This document shows positions 15,316-23,560 of a stretch of DNA of 64,000 nucleotides, piece after piece (position 1 is the stretch's first letter; each line of letters starts with the position of its first letter). Both the position numbers and the translations under genes were made by a program. The notes under the pieces were generated by a model. That model had not been told where the DNA came from and ran no database searches. It worked only from the letters and a program-made list of their open reading frames with translations. The DNA is from Candidatus Dechloromonas phosphorivorans (GTDB taxonomy: Bacteria > Pseudomonadota > Gammaproteobacteria > Burkholderiales > Rhodocyclaceae): positions 109,664 to 173,663 of the forward strand of contig JADJMS010000013.1 in NCBI GenBank assembly GCA_016709495.1. The letters are read 5' to 3'.

Positions 15316-18230
15316 AATATCGCCTGCCACTGCACGTCCAGATCTCGACAATATTCCTTGCCCTGATCCTGCTCGTTGGCGGCATTATCGGCGGCCTCGG
15401 CTACAAGATCAGCCGCGACATTCTCGAATCGACCGCCAGCGAGCTGAACACTCGCATCAGCCGCGAAACCCTTGGCGAATTCAACAAGCTCCTCGGCCCA
15501 GGCGAAATGGCTGTCCGACTACTCAGTTTCGACGGCGTCTCGCAGGCCACCTCGCTCGAAGCACGGATGACCAATCTCGGTTTCATGCGCGAGGCGTTGA
15601 GCAACTCCGAGGCACTCACTTCGATTTATATCGGTTATGGCAACGGCGATTTTTTCATGGTTCGGCACCTGTCGAACGAGACGGATCGCGCCGCCTTTAA
15701 CGCGCCGGAAAAGACTGCGTATATCGTCCAAAGCATAGAGCGCAAGGACGAAACCAATCACGGCCTCTATATCTATCTGGATGCGGCGCTCGCCACCCTG
15801 CGCAGCGACGAACACCCCGATTATCCCGAGGCCTACGATCCGCGCACCCGCGACTGGTACAAGGCAGCGCTGGCCAGCAACGGGCAGATCAAAACTGCGC
15901 CTTATCTTTTCTTCACCAACCAAAAAGTCGGCACAACGATTGCCAACCGGTCCAATAAAGCCGATGCCGTCGTCGGTGCCGATATCCGGCTGGAGACGCT
16001 AAACCAGTCATTGACCAAGCAAAAAGCGACGCCCGGCGCCCAGTTGGTACTGGTCAATGCCCAAGGCGAAATCCTCGCTTACGAGCACTTCAACAAAGTC
16101 GTGCATTTGCCGACCACGGCCGATGCCAAGCCGGTTCTGGCCAAGCTTTCCGAACTCGACGTACCCGTACTCGCCCAATTAGCACCCAATTTGCAGCGGG
16201 CTGATGGCAAGACTGAACAAAACCTGACGCTGGACGCCGCTGGCGAAACCTGGCGCGTTGCAATTTCCCCGATCAAACTGGAAGGTAGCAATCCGCTCTT
16301 CCTGATCAGCGCCATTCCCGATAACGAACTGATGGCTGCCGCCCATACGCTACTGCAGCGCTTGCTGATCACGCTGGCCTTCGTCATTGTGTTTGCTGTG
16401 CCGATTACCTGGCTGCTGGCGCGCAGCGTTTCCGGCCCCTTGCGCCAATTGGCCAAGGAGGCGGAAGCAATCCGCCGCTTCGAGTTTTCGCAGCCGGTCA
16501 AGGTTGATTCGATGGTGCTGGAGATCGATGATCTGACGCAGACCATGGACAGCATGAAGCGCACCATACGCCGCTTTCTCGACATCAACATGGCGCTCTC
16601 CTCGGAAAAGGACTTCGACCGCCTGTTGCCACGCCTGCTCAGCGAAACACTCTCGGCCGCCGATGCCGACGCCGGCTTTCTCTATCTTGCCGACAACGAC
16701 ATGCTGCAGCCGGCGGCCGCAATCAAGGCCGACGGAACGACGCTGGCGATCAATTCCGGCAGTATCGACAGCAAGGCTTGCGGCCCGCTGTTAAGCAGCG
16801 CCTTGCTTGGCGGCGCGCCTTGCACCGGTCTATTGACGGTGAGCGACATCAAATCACTCGGGCTAAGCGATACGGTGCAAATCAGCCCGACCCAAAACGC
16901 CATCGCCGTGCCGCTGCTCAACCGCCAGCAGAGTTTGGTCGGCGCCATGATCCTGCTGCGCCATGAGGCAACCGACGAAGCCCGCCTGAGTTTTATCGGC
17001 GCGCTTTCCGGATCAGCCGCCATTGCGCTGGAAAACAAGGAATTGATCAAGGCGCAGCAGATGCTGTTCGAAGCCTTCATCAAATTGATCGCCGGCGCTA
17101 TCGACGCCAAGAGTCCTTACACCGGCGGCCATTGCGCCCGCGTACCGGAGCTGACCAAAATGCTGGCGCGCGCCGCTTGTGCCGAGCGCAACGGCCCCTA
17201 CAAGGATTTTTCGCTCGACGAGGACGAATGGGAAGCGGTGCACGTCGCCGCCTGGCTACACGATTGCGGCAAGGTAACAACTCCGGAATACGTCGTCGAC
17301 AAGGCAACCAAGCTCGAAACGCTATACGACCGTATCCATGAAATTCGCATGCGCTTCGAAGTGCTCAAGCGCGATGCCGAAATCGACTGCCTGAAAGCCA
17401 TCGCCGCCGGCGAACCCGCAGCAACAGCAAGGGAAAACCTGGCAGCCACGCTCGCGCAAATCGATGTTGATTATGCATTTGTCGCCACTTGCAACGAAGG
17501 CGGCGAATTCATCGCACCGGATAAGCTGGAACGACTCAAAAGCATTGCAGCACAAACATGGACACGCACCCTGGACGACCGCATCGGCATTTCGCATGAG
17601 GAAAAGGAGCGCAAGGCACGCACGCCACCCGCCGTGCTGCCGGTTGTCGAAACCTTGCTCGCCGACCGCGCCGATCACATTTTCGAACGCAAGGCGCAGG
17701 ACCATATGCCGCCCGACAACCCCTGGGGTATCCGCATGCCGGTGCCTGAACTGCTCTACAACAAGGGCGAGCTATACAACCTCGGCGTGGCACGCGGCAC
17801 CCTGGCCGAAGAGGAGCGCTACAAGATCAACGAGCATATCGTCCAGACCCTGATCATGCTCAGTCAGCTCCCCTTCCCGAAACACCTGCGCAACGTGCCG
17901 GAAATCGCTGCCGGACATCATGAAAAGATGGATGGCACCGGCTATCCACGGCGTTTGATGCGCGACGAAATGAGCCCGCTGGCCCGGATGATGGCGATTG
18001 CCGACATTTTCGAGGCGCTGACCGCCATCGACCGGCCTTACAAGCAGGGAAAAAAGTTGTCGGAGGCAATCAAGATCATGTCCTTCATGAAAAAGGACCA
18101 GCACATCGACCCCGATCTCTTCGATTTATTCCTGCGCGCCGGCGTTTATCGCGAATACGCTGAACGCTTCATGCAGCCGGAACTGATCGATACGGTAGAT
18201 ATTGAGGCTTATCTCAGCCCGCTTTCCTGA
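15312..18230 (+). CDS. Membrane HD-GYP cyclic-di-GMP phosphodiesterase with Cache, HAMP and GAF domains
   Basis: A 972-residue signalling protein. A membrane helix near residues 12-34 is followed by a periplasmic dCache-like sensor (to about 345), a second helix (about 350-372), a HAMP segment (PLRQLAKEAEAIRRFEFSQPV) and a GAF-like region (about 430-580). The HD domain begins with TGGHCARVPEL; the metal-binding HD is in WLHDCGK near residue 650. The GYP part reads HHEKMDGTGYP near 870. About 220 residues separate the two motifs, far more than the 65-70 usual in HD-GYP proteins, so an insertion of about 150 residues is present. Hydrolysis of cyclic-di-GMP is expected. Its start overlaps mobA, an odd functional neighbour. 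Confidence 0.9.
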   Translation: MKYRLPLHVQISTIFLALILLVGGIIGGLGYKISRDILESTASELNTRISRETLGEFNKLLGPGEMAVRLLSFDGVSQATSLEARMTNLGFMREALSNSEALTSIYIGYGNGDFFMVRHLSNETDRAAFNAPEKTAYIVQSIERKDETNHGLYIYLDAALATLRSDEHPDYPEAYDPRTRDWYKAALASNGQIKTAPYLFFTNQKVGTTIANRSNKADAVVGADIRLETLNQSLTKQKATPGAQLVLVNAQGEILAYEHFNKVVHLPTTADAKPVLAKLSELDVPVLAQLAPNLQRADGKTEQNLTLDAAGETWRVAISPIKLEGSNPLFLISAIPDNELMAAAHTLLQRLLITLAFVIVFAVPITWLLARSVSGPLRQLAKEAEAIRRFEFSQPVKVDSMVLEIDDLTQTMDSMKRTIRRFLDINMALSSEKDFDRLLPRLLSETLSAADADAGFLYLADNDMLQPAAAIKADGTTLAINSGSIDSKACGPLLSSALLGGAPCTGLLTVSDIKSLGLSDTVQISPTQNAIAVPLLNRQQSLVGAMILLRHEATDEARLSFIGALSGSAAIALENKELIKAQQMLFEAFIKLIAGAIDAKSPYTGGHCARVPELTKMLARAACAERNGPYKDFSLDEDEWEAVHVAAWLHDCGKVTTPEYVVDKATKLETLYDRIHEIRMRFEVLKRDAEIDCLKAIAAGEPAATARENLAATLAQIDVDYAFVATCNEGGEFIAPDKLERLKSIAAQTWTRTLDDRIGISHEEKERKARTPPAVLPVVETLLADRADHIFERKAQDHMPPDNPWGIRMPVPELLYNKGELYNLGVARGTLAEEERYKINEHIVQTLIMLSQLPFPKHLRNVPEIAAGHHEKMDGTGYPRRLMRDEMSPLARMMAIADIFEALTAIDRPYKQGKKLSEAIKIMSFMKKDQHIDPDLFDLFLRAGVYREYAERFMQPELIDTVDIEAYLSPLS

Positions 18231-18721
18231 CTCAGTGCCAGGCGGTCGAGAATGAAACTGGCGATCTCGGCGGGATTAGCAAGGTCTAGCTGCGGCAGTG
18301 CGGTTTCTACCCCCCCGTCACTGGCCACGGCGATGATGTGCGGATCATCCGGGAACAACTGCGGCTTGCCGATTTCGGCACGATAGATTTCGATTTTTGG
18401 AATTGGCGCGTGCTTGAAGCCTTCAACCAGCACCAGATCACAAGGTGAAAGCTGGGCCAGCGCCTCGTTCAGGGTCAATTCGGCCCGGCCGCGCAATTCG
18501 TGCATCACCGCCCAACGATTGGCGGAGGTGATCAGCACCTCGCGACAACCTGCATGGCGATGGCGATAGGAATCTTTACCCGGGTAGTCGATATCAAATT
18601 CGTGGTGCGCGTGCTTGATCAGCGAAACCGCCAGCCCGCGTGCTTCGAGCAGGCCTATCACCTGTTCGAGCAAGGTTGTTTTGCCGCTACCCGACCAGCC
18701 GGCGAAGCCAATAACTTTCAT
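18209..18721 (-). CDS. mobB: Molybdopterin-guanine dinucleotide biosynthesis adaptor MobB
   Basis: A 170-residue GTP-binding protein of molybdenum cofactor synthesis. The Walker A loop GWSGSGKTTLLEQV is at residues 8-21, followed by LIKHAHHEFDIDYPGKDSYRHRHAG, the typical MobB block, and LVEGFKHAPIPKIEIYR as the Walker B and base region. The start at 18721 gives MKVIGFAGWSGSGKT. It converges on the HD-GYP gene and their 3' ends overlap by 22 bases. It supports the Mo/W enzymes on both sides. Confidence 0.92.
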   Translation of the reverse strand: MKVIGFAGWSGSGKTTLLEQVIGLLEARGLAVSLIKHAHHEFDIDYPGKDSYRHRHAGCREVLITSANRWAVMHELRGRAELTLNEALAQLSPCDLVLVEGFKHAPIPKIEIYRAEIGKPQLFPDDPHIIAVASDGGVETALPQLDLANPAEIASFILDRLALSQESGLR

Positions 18722-18879
18722 AAATTCCGTTTTAATACGTTGCGATAAACGGCGGCAATTATCCACGCTTCCGAAAATCTACCGTTGGTCAGACCGTGAA
18801 ATAATTCATGGTGCACCGCAACAAAATTAGCTATACTGAAGTAGCAGGATAAAAAAAGACCATAGAAGGAATACAGCAA

Positions 18880-19062
18880 ATGACCGTCAAAGTGCATTAC
18901 CACATCAGCCAGGACCGTGCAGGCCTGCCCCAGGATTATTCGGGTGCCCGTCACTTCGTTCCGTGCGAAGGCCAGTCCATTGAAGACCTGGCCAGAACCC
19001 AGCTGGCCGCTGACTATCAGGTACCGGCCAGCGCCATCCAGATCGGCAAGATCGAGGCCTAA
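18880..19062 (+). CDS. Hypothetical protein, 60 residues
   Basis: A small soluble protein starting MTVKVHYHISQDRAGLPQ, with one Cys in HFVPCEGQS. A GAAGGA ribosome site lies nine bases before the ATG, and a TATACT -10-like box at 18832-18837 could drive it. It converges on the AOR operon, overlapping the last gene by four bases. No family is recognised. Good translation signals make a real gene likely. Confidence 0.6.
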   Translation: MTVKVHYHISQDRAGLPQDYSGARHFVPCEGQSIEDLARTQLAADYQVPASAIQIGKIEA

Positions 19063-19364
19063 CCGCCGCCGCGCAGGGTCGCCCGGTCGACTCGCGCCAG
19101 CAAGCTTTTTGCTGCTGACTCATCGCCTTCCCGCACACTGATTTCAACGCGCAGGGAGGCGATTTGCAGTGCACCAATCTGCAGTGATTTTTCGCTAGTC
19201 AAAGCGAAGTGGAGCGTTGCGCCTTGCGCATTCAGCACAACACCTGTTTCGTCTTCACTGACAGCCGAACCATACGCCAACCGCAAGGAGCGGATGAATT
19301 CCGCCGGCGTGCTGTTCATCTGCCGCACGCTGCTCTCGCTCCAGGGGAACGGCCCGTCAGCCAC
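19059..19364 (-). CDS. Unknown protein, last gene of the aldehyde oxidoreductase operon
   Basis: A 101-residue soluble protein (MADGPFPWSESSVRQMN at the start) with an alternating strand pattern in VVLNAQGATLHFALTSEKSLQIGALQIASLRVEI. It overlaps the MoaD-like gene by eight bases, so it belongs to the operon. The analogous Aromatoleum operon also has a small downstream gene beside the MoaD-like one; I cannot confirm homology from memory. A role in tungsten-cofactor handling is only an inference from position. Confidence 0.6.
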   Translation of the reverse strand: MADGPFPWSESSVRQMNSTPAEFIRSLRLAYGSAVSEDETGVVLNAQGATLHFALTSEKSLQIGALQIASLRVEISVREGDESAAKSLLARVDRATLRGGG

Positions 19365-19608
19365 CAGCTATGGGGGGCCAGACGGCAATGATGTTGCCCT
19401 CGGCTACCGAGGTTGTGGCACGTGCTTCAGGCGGGATGAAAACGCCGTTCAACAGCACCAGATGCGTCAGTTTGGGCGGCAATAAAAATGAGGCCAAAAC
19501 GGCGTTAACCGTAACACCCTCCGCCACCTCGACTTCCAGCCGGTTGTTTTTGCTGCCCGCCGGCAGATAGTCGGAGAGCGTGGCGTAGAGTTTGACCGTA
19601 ACGCGCAT
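19357..19608 (-). CDS. MoaD/ThiS-family sulfur carrier in the AOR operon
   Basis: An 83-residue ubiquitin-like sulfur carrier. It starts MRVTVKLYATLSDYLP, has the beta-grasp pattern, and ends with the diagnostic Gly-Gly (WPPIAGG) that is adenylated and thiocarboxylated. MoaD-like proteins supply the dithiolene sulfurs of molybdopterin. A dedicated copy inside an AOR operon suggests a tungsten-pterin-specific function. Two copies of the uptake-like motif fall in this short gene (one strong at 19481-19515, one weak near 19591). Confidence 0.88.
   Translation of the reverse strand: MRVTVKLYATLSDYLPAGSKNNRLEVEVAEGVTVNAVLASFLLPPKLTHLVLLNGVFIPPEARATTSVAEGNIIAVWPPIAGG
19481..19515 (-). repeat. Uptake-like motif copy
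   Basis: Core GTTACGGTTAAC (one mismatch) with GCC and GTTTTGG and ATTTTTATT tracts; inside the MoaD-like gene. Confidence 0.8.
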
Positions 19609-19611
19609 GGC

Positions 19612-20859
19612 TTAGCTATTGGGCCGCTGGCAGGCAATGAAAGCCTCGGCAAAGCGCGTTGGCGTTTCGAGCAACTTCTGCTTCCATGCGCCCAGCTTTA
19701 TCTTGCCCTGAATCAAGCCGCGCAACGCACCAACGTGCTCAGTCAGGCCAATCGATGTCGCCCCGACCAGCAATTCACCATCAAACTGCAGGCTGATGTA
19801 GCGGCCATTGGCTTCGTCCGCCCGCTCAACGCCCGTTCCCCCCGCGACGCCCTGCCATTCGCCGAATGAAGATGAAATCATGCCCATTGAATCGAGCACG
19901 TTAATCGCCAGCACACCCTTCATGCGAGCGTTTTGCCCGGCCATATTGAGCGCCGCCACGCGCGCCTGATCGGCCGCATTGGGCTGAATGGCGGCGACCA
20001 GATGGCGACCCGTGAAAAGATCCGGCGCCTCGGCGACATCGCCCGCCGCGTAAATGCCGGGCACCGAGGTTTGCATGGTGTCATCAACCAGCACGCCCTT
20101 GGCGACATGCACCGAGGTACCTTCGAGAAACGCCACGTTGGGCGCCACACCGGCAGCAACGATCAGCAGATCGCAATCGACGGCTTCGCCAGTCGACAAG
20201 ATCACGCTCAAGGGCGCATCTGCACCCTTTTCAATCCGTTCGACGCCGGCTTTGGTCACCACCCGCACGCCCTGTTTTTCAACCCAGCGCTTGATCATGC
20301 TGCCTGCTTCCGGCGTCATCATGCGCGGCACCATGCGGTCGCCCATTTCAACAACAGTCAATTGCACACCGCGTTTGACCAGCGCTTCCATGATGATGCA
20401 GCCGATAAATCCCGCCCCCAGCTGCAGGACACGCGAACCGGGCTTGGCCAACTGGGCAATTGCCCGCGCATCTTCCAGGGTCCAGCAGGTTTGCACTTCC
20501 GGCAGATCGACACCGGGAATAGGCGGGCGTACAGGGTGCGAACCGGTGGCAATCAACAGCCGGTCGTAATCCTCAAAGTGGCCGTCGGCAAATAAAATGG
20601 TGCGTTTTTCGGCGTTGACCGTAACAACCCGGCCGACGTGCTGGCGAATGCGCAGCTGCTCGAAATGTCCCGCCGTTTTGCGCAAATAAGTGCCGGACTC
20701 ATCAATATTGCCTTCCAGCAGATAAGGAATCGCCATCCGTGAATAGGGCGGCGCCGCTTCGTTGCCAACCAGCAAAATTTCGTCGTTCGGTGCGGCACGA
20801 CGCAAGGTTTCAGCGGCAACAACGCCAGCCGGACCATTGCCGAGAATGATGTGTTTCAT
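19612..20859 (-). CDS. FAD-dependent NAD(P)H oxidoreductase subunit of the AOR complex
   Basis: A 415-residue flavoprotein of the NADH:ferredoxin/nitrite reductase type. The first Rossmann motif is MKHIILGNGPAGVVAAETL (residues 1-19). The NAD-binding domain has the motif LQLGAGFIGCIIMEAL near residue 146. The C-terminal FAD-binding block IYAAGDVAEAPDLF lies near 270. In Aromatoleum aromaticum the third subunit, AorC, is of this kind and lets the AOR use NAD. It follows the AOR gene by 75 bases that hold a stem-loop, and precedes the MoaD-like gene by three bases. Confidence 0.88.
   Translation of the reverse strand: MKHIILGNGPAGVVAAETLRRAAPNDEILLVGNEAAPPYSRMAIPYLLEGNIDESGTYLRKTAGHFEQLRIRQHVGRVVTVNAEKRTILFADGHFEDYDRLLIATGSHPVRPPIPGVDLPEVQTCWTLEDARAIAQLAKPGSRVLQLGAGFIGCIIMEALVKRGVQLTVVEMGDRMVPRMMTPEAGSMIKRWVEKQGVRVVTKAGVERIEKGADAPLSVILSTGEAVDCDLLIVAAGVAPNVAFLEGTSVHVAKGVLVDDTMQTSVPGIYAAGDVAEAPDLFTGRHLVAAIQPNAADQARVAALNMAGQNARMKGVLAINVLDSMGMISSSFGEWQGVAGGTGVERADEANGRYISLQFDGELLVGATSIGLTEHVGALRGLIQGKIKLGAWKQKLLETPTRFAEAFIACQRPNS
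20590..20625 (-). repeat. Uptake-like motif copy
   Basis: Perfect core GTTACGGTCAAC, GCC, GAAAAA and ATTTTATTT tracts; inside the FAD oxidoreductase, read as VTVNAEK. Confidence 0.85.
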
Positions 20860-20884
20860 GTTTTATCTCTCCGATCGGGAAAGA

Positions 20885-20917
20885 AAAGCGGGGCGGCGAC
20901 TGGCGCGACCCCGCTTT
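20885..20917 (-). terminator. Stem-loop between the AOR and FAD-subunit genes
   Basis: Arms AAAGCGGGG and CCCCGCTTT enclose a 15-base loop. On the operon (minus) strand the stem is followed by a TTTTCTTT-like tail. It is internal to the operon, so it may be a partial terminator or an mRNA-stability element that lowers expression of the downstream genes. Confidence 0.55.
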
Positions 20918-20934
20918 GCCTGAAGCCCTGAAAA

Positions 20935-22782
20935 TTACAGGCCCAAACGCGACAGCGTACCTTGCTCCGGCACACCTTCCGGCGTCCAGCCACGCACTTT
21001 GTAGTACTCAGGAATCATCTGTTCGACGCCACTGACTTTACCTTTGGCGGGACCAGTTTTAGCCGGCTCGGTCTTCAGGCGCGGTGGCAGATCGTCATCC
21101 TTGGCCGTCATGCCGGCGGCCAGATTGAATTGACGCTCCATGTTCCAGATCCGTTCACCCACCAGATTCAGCTTGTCCATCGACCAATCGCCTTCGCAGG
21201 CAGCCTGCAACTGCGGTTGCACATCGGCCAGCGTCCAGGCAAAGCTGGTAAAGACGCAAATACCTGCCGAATCGAAAACCCCGGTTGCATCCTGAAAGGC
21301 CTTGACCAGTTCCGGCTTGCCTTCGGTAACCAGCGGATCCGTCTTGACTGGAATGCCGAGTACTTCCGAAGCAATCGTGTAACCGCGCAAATGGCAGGCA
21401 CCACGATTCGACGTGGCGTAAGCCAGACCGATCCCCTGAATGCCGCGTCCGTCGTAAGCCGGGAATTCCTGACTCTTGACGCTCATCGAGAGATCCGGGC
21501 GACCATATTTGGCGCACAAACGGGCGCTGCCCTGGCCAAGTTCTTTGCCAAATCCCTCACCGTGCGCGGTCATTTCGACCAATTTACACAGCGCCTCGGC
21601 CGAACCAAACACTGCATCGACGCCGATCTGCTCCTTGGTCAGAATGCCCAGATCGTGCAACTCCATTGCTGCACCAACCGTTGCGCCAAAGGAAATCGGG
21701 TCCATGCCATGCTCATTGCAGAGCAGGTTGGCATATTGCAGTGCTTCCAGATCACCGACGCCATTCGCCGCGCCGAGCGCCCAGGCTGCTTCGTATTCCA
21801 AGCCGCCGGAAGCGCCCCAGTATTTCGGGCTGTTCTTGACGCTGAAATGTGTTTCATCAATTTTTGAAATCCGGCCGCAAGCAATCGTGCAGCCGAAACA
21901 GGCGGCATTGGTGACCAGATGTGCCTTGCCATCAGTCGGCCGCTTTTCGTGCATGGCTTCAGCAGAAATCTTGCCGGCATCTTCAAACTGTACGTCGCGG
22001 TGATTGCGCGTTGGCAAAGCGCCCATTTCGTTGATCACATTCATCAAGACCTGCGTACCGTACTTGGGCAATCCCTGGCCAGTCACGGCATTGTCAGCCA
22101 ACACCTTCTTGCCGGCATTGGCTGCGGCCATGAAGGCCGGGAAATCCTTGATCCCGGAAACACCCTGAGTGCCGCGCAGGGCAACCGCTTTCAGATTCTT
22201 CGAGCCCATCACCGCACCTACGCCGGAACGCCCGGCGGCGCGATGCAGGTCATTGACGATGCAGGCGAACAAGGCGAGATTTTCACCTGCGCCACCAATT
22301 GATGAAACGCGAATCTGCGGGTCTTGATGCGATGACTTGATCGTCGCTTCGGTTTCCCAGCAGGTTTTTCCCCAAAGATGGGCGGCATCGCGCAATTCGG
22401 CCTTGTCATTCTCGACGAACAAATAAACCGGCTTCGGCGATTTGCCTTCAAAAATGATCATGTCCCAACCGGCGAACTTCATTTCGGCGCCAAAAAATCC
22501 GCCGGAATTGGAGCAGGCAATCGCGTTGGTCAGTGCGCCCTTGGTCACGACCGTATAACGACCGCCGGTTGAGGCCATCGTGCCGGTCAGCGGGCCGGTT
22601 GCCATGATCATCTTGTTTTCAGGCGATAACGGATCAACCTTGGGGTCAATCTCGGAAACCAGATATTTCGAGGCCAGACCGCGCGAGCCAAGATAATCAT
22701 TGGCCCATTCCATATTCAGCGGTTCTGGCGTGCAGGTGCCGGCGGTGAGATTCACGCGCAGGACTTTTCTATTCCATCCCAT
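20935..22782 (-). CDS. Tungsten-containing aldehyde ferredoxin oxidoreductase (AOR), catalytic subunit
   Basis: A 615-residue enzyme that oxidises aldehydes to acids using a tungsten-bispterin cofactor and a [4Fe-4S] cluster. The N-terminus GWNRKVLRVNLTAGTC and the LGSRGLASKYL block are typical. The pterin-binding segments GRYTVVTKGALTNAIACSNSGG and AAGRSGVGAVMGSKNLKA follow, and the Cys set CFGCTIAC near residue 298 with a later Cys should bind the cluster. The start at 22782 has a GAGAG ribosome site. With the ferredoxin upstream and the FAD protein downstream, it fits the AorABC type of facultative bacteria. The symbol aorB would apply if that homology is confirmed. Confidence 0.93.
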   Translation of the reverse strand: MGWNRKVLRVNLTAGTCTPEPLNMEWANDYLGSRGLASKYLVSEIDPKVDPLSPENKMIMATGPLTGTMASTGGRYTVVTKGALTNAIACSNSGGFFGAEMKFAGWDMIIFEGKSPKPVYLFVENDKAELRDAAHLWGKTCWETEATIKSSHQDPQIRVSSIGGAGENLALFACIVNDLHRAAGRSGVGAVMGSKNLKAVALRGTQGVSGIKDFPAFMAAANAGKKVLADNAVTGQGLPKYGTQVLMNVINEMGALPTRNHRDVQFEDAGKISAEAMHEKRPTDGKAHLVTNAACFGCTIACGRISKIDETHFSVKNSPKYWGASGGLEYEAAWALGAANGVGDLEALQYANLLCNEHGMDPISFGATVGAAMELHDLGILTKEQIGVDAVFGSAEALCKLVEMTAHGEGFGKELGQGSARLCAKYGRPDLSMSVKSQEFPAYDGRGIQGIGLAYATSNRGACHLRGYTIASEVLGIPVKTDPLVTEGKPELVKAFQDATGVFDSAGICVFTSFAWTLADVQPQLQAACEGDWSMDKLNLVGERIWNMERQFNLAAGMTAKDDDLPPRLKTEPAKTGPAKGKVSGVEQMIPEYYKVRGWTPEGVPEQGTLSRLGL

Positions 22783-22793
22783 GATCTCTCTCC

Positions 22794-23270
22794 TCAGGCC
22801 GCGACGGCAGTGGTGTTGGCTTTGGCTGCCCAGGACCGCATGCGATCCAGACCGGTCCATTCGGCATCAACATAGGTAATGGCCGCCGTCGGGCAGGCGC
22901 TGACGCACTTCGGATCGCCGCCACAGAGGTCGCATTTCTGAACCTTGCCGACATCGGCCATGTAATTGACCGTACCAAAGGGGCAGGCGATGGTGCATAC
23001 CTTGCAACCGACACAGGTCGCTTCGCTGACAATTTTTGCCCCGGTGGCCAGGTCAAGCGTAATCGCATCGACCGGGCAGGCATTCATGCACCAGGCGTCG
23101 GCGCATTGCGTGCAGGTATAAGGCACCTTGCGGCCCTCATGTTCAAAATCAAAAACCTTGATCCGGGATTTCGATGGGTTGATGGTGCCGGTATGCTCGT
23201 AAGAGCAGGCCATCTCGCATTGCAGGCATCCGGTGCACTTGCCCGGATCGATGTGAAGCGACTTCTGCAT
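22794..23270 (-). CDS. 4Fe-4S ferredoxin subunit of the AOR complex
   Basis: A 158-residue electron-transfer protein, first gene of the operon. Four cysteine groups are visible: CTGCLQCEMACSYEH near residue 13, CTQCADAWCMNACPVDA near 53, CVGCKVCTIACPFG near 87 and CDLCGGDPKCVSACP near 112. This DMSO-reductase-B-like layout matches AorA, which stacks electron-transfer clusters between AOR and the flavin subunit. The ATG at 23270 is preceded by GGAGG. The stop lies 11 bases before the AOR start. Confidence 0.9.
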   Translation of the reverse strand: MQKSLHIDPGKCTGCLQCEMACSYEHTGTINPSKSRIKVFDFEHEGRKVPYTCTQCADAWCMNACPVDAITLDLATGAKIVSEATCVGCKVCTIACPFGTVNYMADVGKVQKCDLCGGDPKCVSACPTAAITYVDAEWTGLDRMRSWAAKANTTAVAA

Positions 23271-23308
23271 GGTGTCTCCTCCATGAATTGATTGGTGTCG
23301 CGAAAGGA

Positions 23309-23340
23309 ATGCGCCTTGTTTTTTGTGCGCAGAGGCGCAT
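23309..23340. promoter_or_regulatory. Inverted repeat upstream of the AOR operon
   Basis: Perfect eight-base arms ATGCGCCT (23309-23316) and AGGCGCAT (23333-23340) flank 16 bases. It lies 39 bases upstream of the first AOR operon gene, in the likely promoter or leader, so it may be an operator or a leader hairpin. Confidence 0.4.
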
Positions 23341-23374
23341 CATGAAACCAAATTTCGGGAAAGTCATGCCGCAA

Positions 23375-23411
23375 CGCAACATCCCGTTGCGCAGCGCAAC
23401 ATTCTGTTACG
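23375..23411. promoter_or_regulatory. Two tandem dyads upstream of the AOR operon
   Basis: CGCAAC-N5-GTTGCG at 23375-23391 and CGCAAC-N5-GTTACG at 23395-23411 start exactly 20 bases apart, so both face the same side of the helix. They lie about 105-140 bases upstream of the AOR operon start, a position suited to an activator. They may also control the candidate small RNA. Confidence 0.5.
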
Positions 23412-23461
23412 TATGCGTACGAAAGCACGACAGACTTCTTTTCGGGAGAGGCATAAAGTGC

Positions 23462-23537
23462 ACTCATGCATTGAACCCCTCCTCTCGAAATCCCCCTTTC
23501 GAGAACTTTAACCCCGCCACTCGGCGGGGTTTTTTTT
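23462..23537 (+). ncRNA. Candidate small RNA with C-rich loops and an intrinsic terminator
   Basis: A perfect terminator (arms AACCCCGCC and GGCGGGGTT, then eight T at 23530-23537) ends a plus-strand unit with no coding gene before it. Just upstream is a second perfect hairpin, TCTCGAAA/TTTCGAGA, whose loop is TCCCCC (23491-23496), preceded by an unpaired CCCCTCCTC. Both C-rich stretches could pair with Shine-Dalgarno sequences. A CATAAA box at 23452-23457 suggests a start near 23462, but the 5' end is uncertain. No known RNA family is recognised. Confidence 0.5.
23510..23537 (+). terminator. Intrinsic terminator of the candidate small RNA
   Basis: A nine-base perfect GC-rich stem, a four-base loop and a run of eight T. 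It lies upstream of the cytochrome gene and downstream of no visible coding gene on this strand. Confidence 0.85.
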
Positions 23538-23560
23538 GCCTCGAATTAGCCTCAAGCCGT

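Noticed and set aside
19591..19602. Further copies of the uptake-like motif (for example here, 1841, 13325, 43913, 45947, 52305, 54421)
   Set aside because: These have the GCGGTC or ACGGTC part but carry more mismatches or lack both A/T tracts; left out of the feature list.
23271..23360. Sigma-54 promoter for the AOR operon
   Set aside because: A TGG and GC pair are present on the minus strand but spaced nine bases apart between GG and GC instead of ten, and the rest of the consensus is poor.
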